Assembly (NCBI RefSeq): GCF_001045445.1
Contig: NZ_LFNF01000001.1
Location: 434,001-498,000, forward strand
Length of the DNA: 64,000 nucleotides
Direction of reading: 5' to 3'
From: Chryseobacterium sp. BLS98
GTDB lineage: Bacteria > Bacteroidota > Bacteroidia > Flavobacteriales > Weeksellaceae
The notes under the pieces are model-generated. The model saw nothing but the letters and a program-made list of their open reading frames with translations. It searched no databases and was not told where the DNA came from. Both the position numbers and the translations under genes were made by a program. This document shows positions 8,217 to 14,785 of this stretch, in pieces. The stretch's first letter is position 1; each line of letters starts with the position of its first letter.

Positions 8217-9398
8217 TTGACAGATTTAGATCTATTGCATTTTGAACAGTTAAAAAAAGATGTTCAAACAGAATATTTAAAAAAATCTACTCCTTCTCAT
8301 GATGAAATTTCAAAATGGAAAGGAATAGATATTATATATTTCCAGGAAGACCTGCGCAAAAAAGCCAAAGGTAACATCAGCGAAAAATCTTTTTACACGT
8401 ATTTTAAAACTTCCCCGGTGACCAAATTACCGCGTATTGATATGCTCAATTTACTGAGTGTTTATGCGGGATATGAATCCTGGTATGATTTCAAGAAACA
8501 GCATCTTTTTGCAGGAGAACTGCTTCAGGAAAATGAAGATCTTGAACCGGAAGAAATAAAAGAACTGGAAAAAACAGTCTCTTTATCTCCCGAAATTCCA
8601 AAAACTGAGGTTTCAACTAAAAAAATCGAATATCAGGCTCAGGGAAATGATGATTTACAAAAATCAACAACTGATAATCAAATAATTACAGAAAATTCTA
8701 AAAAACTAACCCATACAGAAATACAACCATCAGTTCCAAGAAAAAATATCCTCAAAAAAAATGCATGGGCCATTATTACCTCTATTTTAATTACCATTAC
8801 CGGAGTACTTGGTTTTAAAGATGAAATTTTTTCAAAAACTTATAAATATTGTTTTACCGATAAAGACCGCGGTGTTTCGGTGATCAATACCCTGGAGATA
8901 AGAATCATCAAGGAAAATGAATCTCCGCTGCTATATAAAATAAAGCCCGGCGAGTGCTTTTATTATTCTACCAAGGATAAAAACATCAAAATGCAGATCA
9001 GCGCTCCTTTCTATGAGTACCTGGAAGTGAACAGAAATCTGGAGAATGCCCCTGAAGAGGAAATGATAGAGCTGAAACCTGACGATTATAAGATGGCTGC
9101 CTATTATTTCTCTATTAAAGATGTAAAAGGTGGTAATTCTGCGGAACAGGTTGCTCTTATTAAACAAAAAAGAAACCAGCTGGAAAGCCTCATCAGCAAT
9201 AATGCAGTTATTTATCAGGTATACGATAATAATACATATGGTATAGAAAGGCTTGATAAGCAGAAGTATATTACACTCGTTACAACCCCTACTACATCTC
9301 TGAAAAACCTTAGTGTTATTGAGATGAAAAAGGACAATAAAGGAAAAATAGTCTCCATTAAATTTAAAATCGCGTCTACAGATGAAAAAAATAAATAA
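8217..9398 (+). CDS. Single-span membrane protein with conserved N-terminal helical domain
   Basis: A protein of 393 residues. The only usable start is TTG at 8217, because an in-frame stop lies two codons upstream and the next Met is about 80 residues inside a conserved segment. Residues 1-100 form a helical domain (EISEKSFYTYFK-like and LPRIDMLNLLSVYAGYESW segments) that I have seen at the N terminus of other Bacteroidota proteins and that looks DNA-binding or adaptor-like. A polar linker follows, then one membrane helix (about 181-200, AWAIITSILITITGVLGF) and an extracytoplasmic C-terminal domain of about 190 residues. It resembles a transmembrane sensor layout, but the function is unknown. 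The 3' end overlaps the next lipoprotein gene by 17 bp. Confidence 0.7.
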   Translation: MTDLDLLHFEQLKKDVQTEYLKKSTPSHDEISKWKGIDIIYFQEDLRKKAKGNISEKSFYTYFKTSPVTKLPRIDMLNLLSVYAGYESWYDFKKQHLFAGELLQENEDLEPEEIKELEKTVSLSPEIPKTEVSTKKIEYQAQGNDDLQKSTTDNQIITENSKKLTHTEIQPSVPRKNILKKNAWAIITSILITITGVLGFKDEIFSKTYKYCFTDKDRGVSVINTLEIRIIKENESPLLYKIKPGECFYYSTKDKNIKMQISAPFYEYLEVNRNLENAPEEEMIELKPDDYKMAAYYFSIKDVKGGNSAEQVALIKQKRNQLESLISNNAVIYQVYDNNTYGIERLDKQKYITLVTTPTTSLKNLSVIEMKKDNKGKIVSIKFKIASTDEKNK

Positions 9399-9963
9399 AT
9401 TTCTAATCTTCGCTGTACTTTTTTTAGCATTTGTTTCCTGCAATAATAAAAAGAAAGAAGTAAGCGATCTGGATATGCTAAGAAACAGCAACAATATAAA
9501 AAGCTATCCGGCTGTACAGATGGACAGCATGCAGGCCATCAATTCCATTACCAAACAGAAAGTGCAGGAACTTCTGGATCTTTCCACCCTATATCTTTCC
9601 GGCAACAGAAATACAGAAGTAGACACTTTTATCTATTCCCAGATGGAAAGCTATTTTCATAAGCCCGACTCTACGACATTTAAAAAACTTTTCCATGAGC
9701 TGGATAGCCTTAAAGTAAAATCGGTAAAGGTAAATAACCTGAGTGTTTATAAAGAATTTTATAAAAAGGATACTTTGGATTATGCCAAATTCAACCTTGA
9801 ATATTTTGATGCAAAGAATAAATCCCTGGGGACTTTTGAGAAAAACGCCCAGTATATTCTACTTTCTACCCCGATGATTAAAAAAGAGTTTAAGTTTTAT
9901 TTCTTAGACTTCTATTCTGATCCGTTAAAAAAAGACAGCACTTCTGTAGGCGTAACCAAATAA
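9382..9963 (+). CDS. Hypothetical lipoprotein
   Basis: A protein of 193 residues with a lipobox (FLAFVSC, Cys near residue 20) followed by a Lys-rich stretch and a charged, probably mixed alpha/beta mature domain. No family is recognised. Its start lies inside the end of the preceding membrane-protein gene (17-bp overlap), so the two are very likely translated together and may form a membrane sensor/lipoprotein pair. The last 52 bp overlap the 3' end of the convergent cyclo-ligase gene. Confidence 0.7.
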   Translation: MKKINKFLIFAVLFLAFVSCNNKKKEVSDLDMLRNSNNIKSYPAVQMDSMQAINSITKQKVQELLDLSTLYLSGNRNTEVDTFIYSQMESYFHKPDSTTFKKLFHELDSLKVKSVKVNNLSVYKEFYKKDTLDYAKFNLEYFDAKNKSLGTFEKNAQYILLSTPMIKKEFKFYFLDFYSDPLKKDSTSVGVTK

Positions 9964-10487
9964 TTTAAAGGAATATCATTTTCCCAGACATCATCGATGG
10001 TTTCATCAGGACTAAAGTAATTGACTCCTATTTTTTTGGATGCATCGGAAATGCTTTGGAAAAAGGTATCATAAAATCCTTTCCCATAACCTATCCTGTT
10101 TCCTTTATGATCACAGTAAAGCAATGGAGTAATGACATAATCAAAATGCAGTTCCTGTGAATCTTCATTGGAAACAGGTTCTGAAATACCCCAGCTGCTG
10201 GTCTCAAATATGGTATCTTTACTAATCTCTACAGAAATCAGTTTATCTTCAACAACCTTAGGTACAAAAACACGGATATCTGCCTTTAAAAAAGCATCAA
10301 TAAAAATCCCTGTATCAATTTCCTTCAACTTTTTTATGGGCATAAAAACATGAACCTTCTGCCCTCTCTCAGGCTTAAAATAAGCCAGGAAGTTCGCCAG
10401 GATGTTTTCAGATAACAGGAAAGCCTCATCAGTTGACAAGGCTTTTCTTTTTTGCATATATTCTTTTCTAAGCTCAGCTTTTAACAT
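9912..10487 (-). CDS. fau: 5-formyltetrahydrofolate cyclo-ligase
   Basis: Converts 5-formyl-THF to 5,10-methenyl-THF with ATP, returning the storage form of folate to one-carbon metabolism. The 191 residues match the family. The N-terminal KAELRKEYMQKRKAL supplies the usual basic ATP-contact region. The C-terminal signature RIGYGKGFYDTFF (about residues 132-144) is the family hallmark. It lies 3 bp downstream of trhO and is likely co-transcribed with it. The stop region overlaps the convergent lipoprotein gene by 52 bp. Confidence 0.93.
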   Translation of the reverse strand: MLKAELRKEYMQKRKALSTDEAFLLSENILANFLAYFKPERGQKVHVFMPIKKLKEIDTGIFIDAFLKADIRVFVPKVVEDKLISVEISKDTIFETSSWGISEPVSNEDSQELHFDYVITPLLYCDHKGNRIGYGKGFYDTFFQSISDASKKIGVNYFSPDETIDDVWENDIPLNYLVTPTEVLSFFNGSE

Positions 10488-10490
10488 AGC

Positions 10491-11867
10491 TTATACATTT
10501 TCAGGCTGCACTATTTTATATAGTTTATCAGACAAACGAACTCTGAATGGAAGCTCAAAAGTAATCTGATCTCCCACTTTTGCTGTTTCGCATGGACCTC
10601 CGTTGGCATAAATTTGCGTAATGGTAACTTCCTGTTCACCCGTCGTAGGCCCGGAAATCAGGACTTTATCTCCTACTGAAAGCTCTTTGTTTTCAATTAG
10701 GAACTGGGCAATTTTTGATTTTGAATAATAGTGTTCTGCCTTTCCGATCAGTGTCTTTTTAATTTTGATTTTCTGACGAATATCTTTTGTTTCTGCCTTA
10801 GCTACTTTTCCTAAAGGCTGGGCAGATAAATCTCCTGAGTTTTTAAACTTCAATGCATCAGATTTTCCTTTTCTGAAAACCTTATTTCCAACCTGTAACC
10901 CCTTTCTCAGTTTCAACTGTTCTTCCAAAGGCAAATGTATGATTTCCAAACATTCCGTGGAACAGCAGTTTTCCATAGCTGCTTTACATTCATCACATTG
11001 AATGAAAAGTAAATGGCAGGCATCATTGGCACAATTGGTATGGTTATCACAAGGTTTGCCACATTGGTGACACTGGGAAATAATATCGTCTGTAATTCGT
11101 TCTCCCAACCGGTGGTCAAACACAAAATTCTTACCGATAAATTTACTTTTTATACCCTCTTCTTTTATCTGGCGGGTGTATTCAATAATTCCGCCTTCCA
11201 GCTGGTACACATTTTTAAAACCCTGGTGCTTAAAGTAAGCGCTGGCCTTTTCACAACGGATTCCCCCTGTGCAATACATCAACAGGTTTTTATCTTCTTT
11301 AAAATCCTGTAGCTGCTCATGTATAATAGGAAGGCTTTCCCTGAAATTTTCTACATCAGGAGTGATAGCCCCTTCAAAATGTCCTACTTCACTTTCGTAA
11401 TGATTTCTGAAATCTACTACAATCGTGTTAGGATCTTCAAGCATATTATTAAACTCCTGTGCTTTTAAATGAATTCCTTTATTGGTTACATCAAAAGAAT
11501 CATCATTCAGCCCGTCAGCAACAATTTTGTGTCTTACTTTGATGGTCAGTTTCAAAAAGGAGTGATTGTCTTGCTCAACCGCTACATTCAAGCGGATTCC
11601 TTTCATAAAATCGTACACTTCCAGCGTATCCCGAAAGGCCTCAAACTGATCTGCCGGAACACTCATCTGGGCATTAATTCCTTCATGAGCAACATAAATA
11701 CGGCCAAGGGCATCAAGGGCGTTCCAGGCTATAAATAATTCGTCGCGAAATTTTTTGGGATCTTCAATGTTGGCATACGCATAGAAAGACAATGTAAGGC
11801 GTTCCTTACCCGCTTCATCAATAAGCTGAGCTCTTTCTTCTGCGCTTAAGGTGTTATACAGTTGCAT
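10491..11867 (-). CDS. trhO: tRNA uridine-34 hydroxylase TrhO with extra C-terminal domain
   Basis: Rhodanese-family enzyme that makes 5-hydroxyuridine at tRNA position 34 using O2. The 458 residues contain an N-terminal UPF0176/YceA domain (1-100) and a rhodanese domain with the active-site loop MYCTGGIRCEKA (Cys199). A cysteine-rich, probably zinc-binding segment (CHQCGKPCDNHTNC to CCSTEC, about 267-305) follows. The last ~85 residues (from KKTLIGKAEHYYSK on) are an added beta-barrel-like domain with VGDKVLISGPTTGEQEVTI and GDQITFELP. That domain resembles the C-terminal domain of U32/TrhP proteins and the small stand-alone EF-Tu-like proteins. E. coli TrhO is about 350 residues and lacks it. 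Confidence 0.9.
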   Translation of the reverse strand: MQLYNTLSAEERAQLIDEAGKERLTLSFYAYANIEDPKKFRDELFIAWNALDALGRIYVAHEGINAQMSVPADQFEAFRDTLEVYDFMKGIRLNVAVEQDNHSFLKLTIKVRHKIVADGLNDDSFDVTNKGIHLKAQEFNNMLEDPNTIVVDFRNHYESEVGHFEGAITPDVENFRESLPIIHEQLQDFKEDKNLLMYCTGGIRCEKASAYFKHQGFKNVYQLEGGIIEYTRQIKEEGIKSKFIGKNFVFDHRLGERITDDIISQCHQCGKPCDNHTNCANDACHLLFIQCDECKAAMENCCSTECLEIIHLPLEEQLKLRKGLQVGNKVFRKGKSDALKFKNSGDLSAQPLGKVAKAETKDIRQKIKIKKTLIGKAEHYYSKSKIAQFLIENKELSVGDKVLISGPTTGEQEVTITQIYANGGPCETAKVGDQITFELPFRVRLSDKLYKIVQPENV

Positions 11868-11901
11868 GCTATAAACGTTTTAAGTGAGAAAAATATTTCT
11901 G

Positions 11902-11909
11902 CAAATATA
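11902..11909 (-). promoter_or_regulatory. -7 element for trhO-fau
   Basis: On the minus strand TATATTTG matches TAnnTTTG and lies 34 bp before the trhO ATG. A TTTG nearby is not at the usual -33 spacing. Confidence 0.5.
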
Positions 11910-12176
11910 ATCATTTTTCAAATGAGTCCGTGTATGAGCAATGTCATGGTTCGATCATCGGACGGAATCCTTCACATGACTTAAAAAAATTTCGTATCTT
12001 ATTGCAATCATTTGCTGGCGTGCATTTGCAAAAATGTCAGTTTTTCTTTAATAATATTTTAAGTTTTGTTAATACCGTCATTTAAGATTATGACATAATG
12101 TATAAAATGACACAATAGCCGTTAAATTTTAGTTAAAATTGAAACACAGCATACTAATTGCATACTTATTTAGCAT

Positions 12177-12184
12177 TAAATTTG
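12177..12184 (+). promoter_or_regulatory. -7 element for htrA
   Basis: TAAATTTG matches TAnnTTTG, 46 bp before the htrA ATG. The nearest TTG upstream is at 16 bp rather than 19-21, so the basal promoter may be weak or regulated. Confidence 0.5.
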
Positions 12185-12230
12185 TTTACGGTTAAACAAA
12201 AAATCAATAAATAAAAAAGAAAGATATACA

Positions 12231-13760
12231 ATGAAGAGTACTTTAAAAAAACTATTACCATTTGCAGTAGTGGGAGTTGTCTCAGGAGCTACTACCGTTG
12301 GGACAATACAATATTTCGGTCAACATTCCAATAACGGCGACCAGTCTTATTTTACAGCTGCCGCACCTAATGCTTCATTCGTCGGAATGAATACAGGAGC
12401 TGTGGGCGACGATTTCGTAAAAGCGTCGAAAACAACAGTTCCGGCTGTGGTTACCATTAAAAACTACCAGAGCAGATCAACGAGCAGAGCTTCAGAGCAG
12501 GATCTTTTTGATTTCTTCTTCGGAGACCCTTTCGGAGGAGGAAGAGGACAGCAGCGACCGAAGCAGCAGGCACCGGACAATATGCCTTCAGGAATGGGTT
12601 CCGGGGTGATCATTTCGCCGGACGGATACATTATATCTAACAACCACGTTGTGGCAGGAGCCAACAAGCTGGAAGTTGTTTTAAGCAACAAAAAATCCTA
12701 TATCGCAACGCTGGTAGGAACCGATCCCAATACCGATATCTCTTTATTGAAGATTGAAGAAAAAGGACTTCCTTATTTAAATTTTGCCAATTCAGACAAT
12801 ATTGAAGTGGGACAATGGGTGCTTGCAGTAGGAAACCCGCTTGGATTAAATTCAACGGTTACTGCGGGAATTGTTTCTGCCAAAGGCAGAGGAATCGGAA
12901 TTCTTGGAGGTCAGGGGAAAGCAACCAACCCAATTGAAAGCTTTATCCAGACCGATGCGGCAATTAACCCAGGTAACTCAGGAGGTGCACTGGTTAACGT
13001 AAACGGAGATCTTATCGGGATCAACTCTGCGATCCAGTCCACTACAGGATATTATCAGGGTTACGGATTTGCCGTTCCTTCCAATCTGGCAAGAAAGATT
13101 GTGGAAGACATCAAGAAATTCGGAATTGTACAGAGAGGATTCTTAGGCGTATCGTCATTAGATCTTTCCAATGACCAGCAGGTAGCTGCGTACAACCAGC
13201 AGTTTAAGACCAGTATCAAAGCAGGCTCAGGAGTTTATGTGACCGGATTCGGTGATAACAGTGGTGCGGAAGATGCAGGACTGAAAAAAGGTGATATCAT
13301 CACTAAGATAGATACTTATGACATTACTGATTTTGCTGACCTGTCCATGTCTATCGGAAGCAAACGTCCTGGTGATAAAGTTCAGGTAACCTACTTAAGA
13401 AATGGTAAAGAAAATACGACTACAGTAACTCTGAAAGACCAGAAAGGAGGAACTTCAACAAGAACAAAAGCTGATCTGAGCGTCGCTGAAAAAATAGGAG
13501 CCGATTTCGATCCTCTTAGTGACAAATTCAAAACAGAATACGGGCTGAACAGTGGTGTTGTTGCTAAAAATGTAAGCGAAGGAAGCGAAATGGCCAAGAT
13601 CGGAATTGTAGACAATTACATCATTATAGAAATAAATGGTAAACCTGTTAATTCACAGAAAGATGTTGAGAAAATTCTTGATAAATACCAGGGTAATGTA
13701 CAGGTGAAATTTGTAGATGACTACGGAAGAATTTACACCAAAGGATTCAAGATGCCTTAA
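12231..13760 (+). CDS. htrA: HtrA/DegP-type periplasmic serine protease
   Basis: Envelope quality-control protease/chaperone. The 509 residues comprise an N-terminal hydrophobic signal or anchor (about 5-28) and a trypsin-like domain with the full catalytic triad: His139 (SNNHVVAG), Asp169 (TDISLLKI) and Ser250 (GNSGGAL). Two PDZ domains follow (about 300-390 and 410-505). A flexible Gly/Arg/Gln-rich insert (FGGGRGQQRPKQQ) takes the LA-loop position, as in DegP. It is monocistronic, with its own promoter and a strong terminator. Two PDZ domains fit DegP/DegQ rather than DegS. Confidence 0.95.
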   Translation: MKSTLKKLLPFAVVGVVSGATTVGTIQYFGQHSNNGDQSYFTAAAPNASFVGMNTGAVGDDFVKASKTTVPAVVTIKNYQSRSTSRASEQDLFDFFFGDPFGGGRGQQRPKQQAPDNMPSGMGSGVIISPDGYIISNNHVVAGANKLEVVLSNKKSYIATLVGTDPNTDISLLKIEEKGLPYLNFANSDNIEVGQWVLAVGNPLGLNSTVTAGIVSAKGRGIGILGGQGKATNPIESFIQTDAAINPGNSGGALVNVNGDLIGINSAIQSTTGYYQGYGFAVPSNLARKIVEDIKKFGIVQRGFLGVSSLDLSNDQQVAAYNQQFKTSIKAGSGVYVTGFGDNSGAEDAGLKKGDIITKIDTYDITDFADLSMSIGSKRPGDKVQVTYLRNGKENTTTVTLKDQKGGTSTRTKADLSVAEKIGADFDPLSDKFKTEYGLNSGVVAKNVSEGSEMAKIGIVDNYIIIEINGKPVNSQKDVEKILDKYQGNVQVKFVDDYGRIYTKGFKMP

Positions 13761-13790
13761 TCACTACAGACAATAGTCTTTTATATAACA

Positions 13791-13818
13791 AAAACGCTGC
13801 AGAAATCTGCAGCGTTTT
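13791..13818. terminator. Bidirectional terminator htrA / membrane protein gene
   Basis: Near-perfect 13-bp stem: AAAACGCTGCAGA (13791-13803) pairs with TCTGCAGCGTTTT (13806-13818) across a 2-base centre. A run on one side and T run on the other allow use by both convergent genes. Confidence 0.9.
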
Positions 13819-14274
13819 TTATTTGGATTTGTTCATTTTCTCGGCAATTCTCCTTTTATTTTTCCGTTCATAAATAACCGCTACAATTTTTCCTCCTATC
13901 CACGAAAACGGGAAAAATGTAAGAAAAATAGAGATTTTATAAAACGTTGGATGGTATGGAAATACAATCACATCCAGCATGGCTATGAAAAGCATAATAA
14001 ATCCGATAAGAATAGCATAGGCTACCTTGGCATACTTCACAATAAGCGCAGTAGCAACTCCTCCTATCGTAGTTCCCAATCCGGAAACAAACAGCAGAAA
14101 TCCGAAAAATGCATTATCGCCCCTCATACTGTAAAGAAATCTCTGCCAGTGCTCAAAAGGGGCAAAAGCTTCGAAAGTGATCCATTGCGGAAAAACCCTT
14201 ATACCAAGAGTAATCGTAAGTCCCGCTATAGCAAGACCTACAAGAACCGCAATTGTATTTCTTATAAAATTCAT
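13819..14274 (-). CDS. Hypothetical four-helix inner-membrane protein
   Basis: A protein of 151 residues with about four predicted membrane helices (about 5-25, 55-75, 82-105, 112-135) and a basic C-terminal tail (YERKNKRRIAEKMNKSK), placing that end in the cytoplasm. I recognise no family motif. Its ATG overlaps the ridA stop codon (TAATG), so it is translationally coupled to ridA. Its stop abuts the shared terminator. Confidence 0.75.
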   Translation of the reverse strand: MNFIRNTIAVLVGLAIAGLTITLGIRVFPQWITFEAFAPFEHWQRFLYSMRGDNAFFGFLLFVSGLGTTIGGVATALIVKYAKVAYAILIGFIMLFIAMLDVIVFPYHPTFYKISIFLTFFPFSWIGGKIVAVIYERKNKRRIAEKMNKSK

Positions 14275-14654
14275 TAATCCTGATGTGCAATCATAGAAAT
14301 TTCGATGTCAACATTCTTAGGCAGGCAGGAAACCTGTACTGTTTCGCGTGCCGGATAGCTGTCTGCATCAAGATATGAAGCATAAATATCATTCATTACT
14401 GCAAAATCGTCCATACTTTTAAGGAAGATGGTAGCTTTCACTACATTTTTGAAGGTTAAGCCTGCTTCCGTCAGAATGGCCTCAAGGTTTTTCATGACCT
14501 GGTGTGTTTCCTTCTCAATTCCTTCTACCAGTTTGCCCGTTGCAGGATCTACAGGGATCTGTCCGGAAATATATAAAACTCCGTTAGCCAGATTAGCTTG
14601 TGAATAAGGCCCGATAGCCGCAGGTGCATTAACTGTGTTAATTATTTGTTTCAT
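14274..14654 (-). CDS. ridA: RidA-family enamine/imine deaminase
   Basis: Trimeric cytosolic enzyme that hydrolyses reactive 2-aminoacrylate and related imines released by PLP enzymes. The 126 residues include the family signatures IGPYSQAN (about 14-21), LYISGQIPVDP and ARETVQVSCLPKN, with the conserved catalytic Arg in the last. It is the first gene of a two-gene unit with the downstream membrane protein. Confidence 0.95.
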   Translation of the reverse strand: MKQIINTVNAPAAIGPYSQANLANGVLYISGQIPVDPATGKLVEGIEKETHQVMKNLEAILTEAGLTFKNVVKATIFLKSMDDFAVMNDIYASYLDADSYPARETVQVSCLPKNVDIEISMIAHQD

Positions 14655-14747
14655 AAGTGGATATTTATTTTTCTCTAATTTCTTATGTCATCACTATCTG
14701 CTGTAAAATTTAGTCAACAGCGATTTCATTAGAATTTATTTTGGTTG

Positions 14748-14778
14748 CAAATATAAAATTTATATTTACAATTGTCAA
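14748..14778 (-). promoter_or_regulatory. Promoter of the ridA unit
   Basis: On the minus strand TTG at 14776-14778 is followed after 20 bp by TATATTTG (14748-14755). It lies about 95 bp upstream of ridA and just beyond the lptD stop. Confidence 0.65.
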
Positions 14779-14785
14779 TCTGATA

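Larger units (their letters stand above)
11868..12230. other. Divergent intergenic region trhO / htrA
   Basis: Region of 363 bp. Besides the two -7 elements it contains a GTCATG ... CATGAC inverted repeat (11943-11948 and 11975-11980) with a nested TCCGT/ACGGA pair. It also contains a direct repeat ATGACA (12090-12095 and 12107-12112) about 70-90 bp upstream of the htrA -7 element. The direct repeat could be an operator. No ORF worth calling is visible. Confidence 0.4.

Noticed and set aside
8931..9494. 187-codon minus-strand frame opposite the membrane sensor-like gene
   Set aside because: Composition (Phe/Ile/Leu-rich without helix periodicity) and complete overlap with a better gene point to an antisense shadow.
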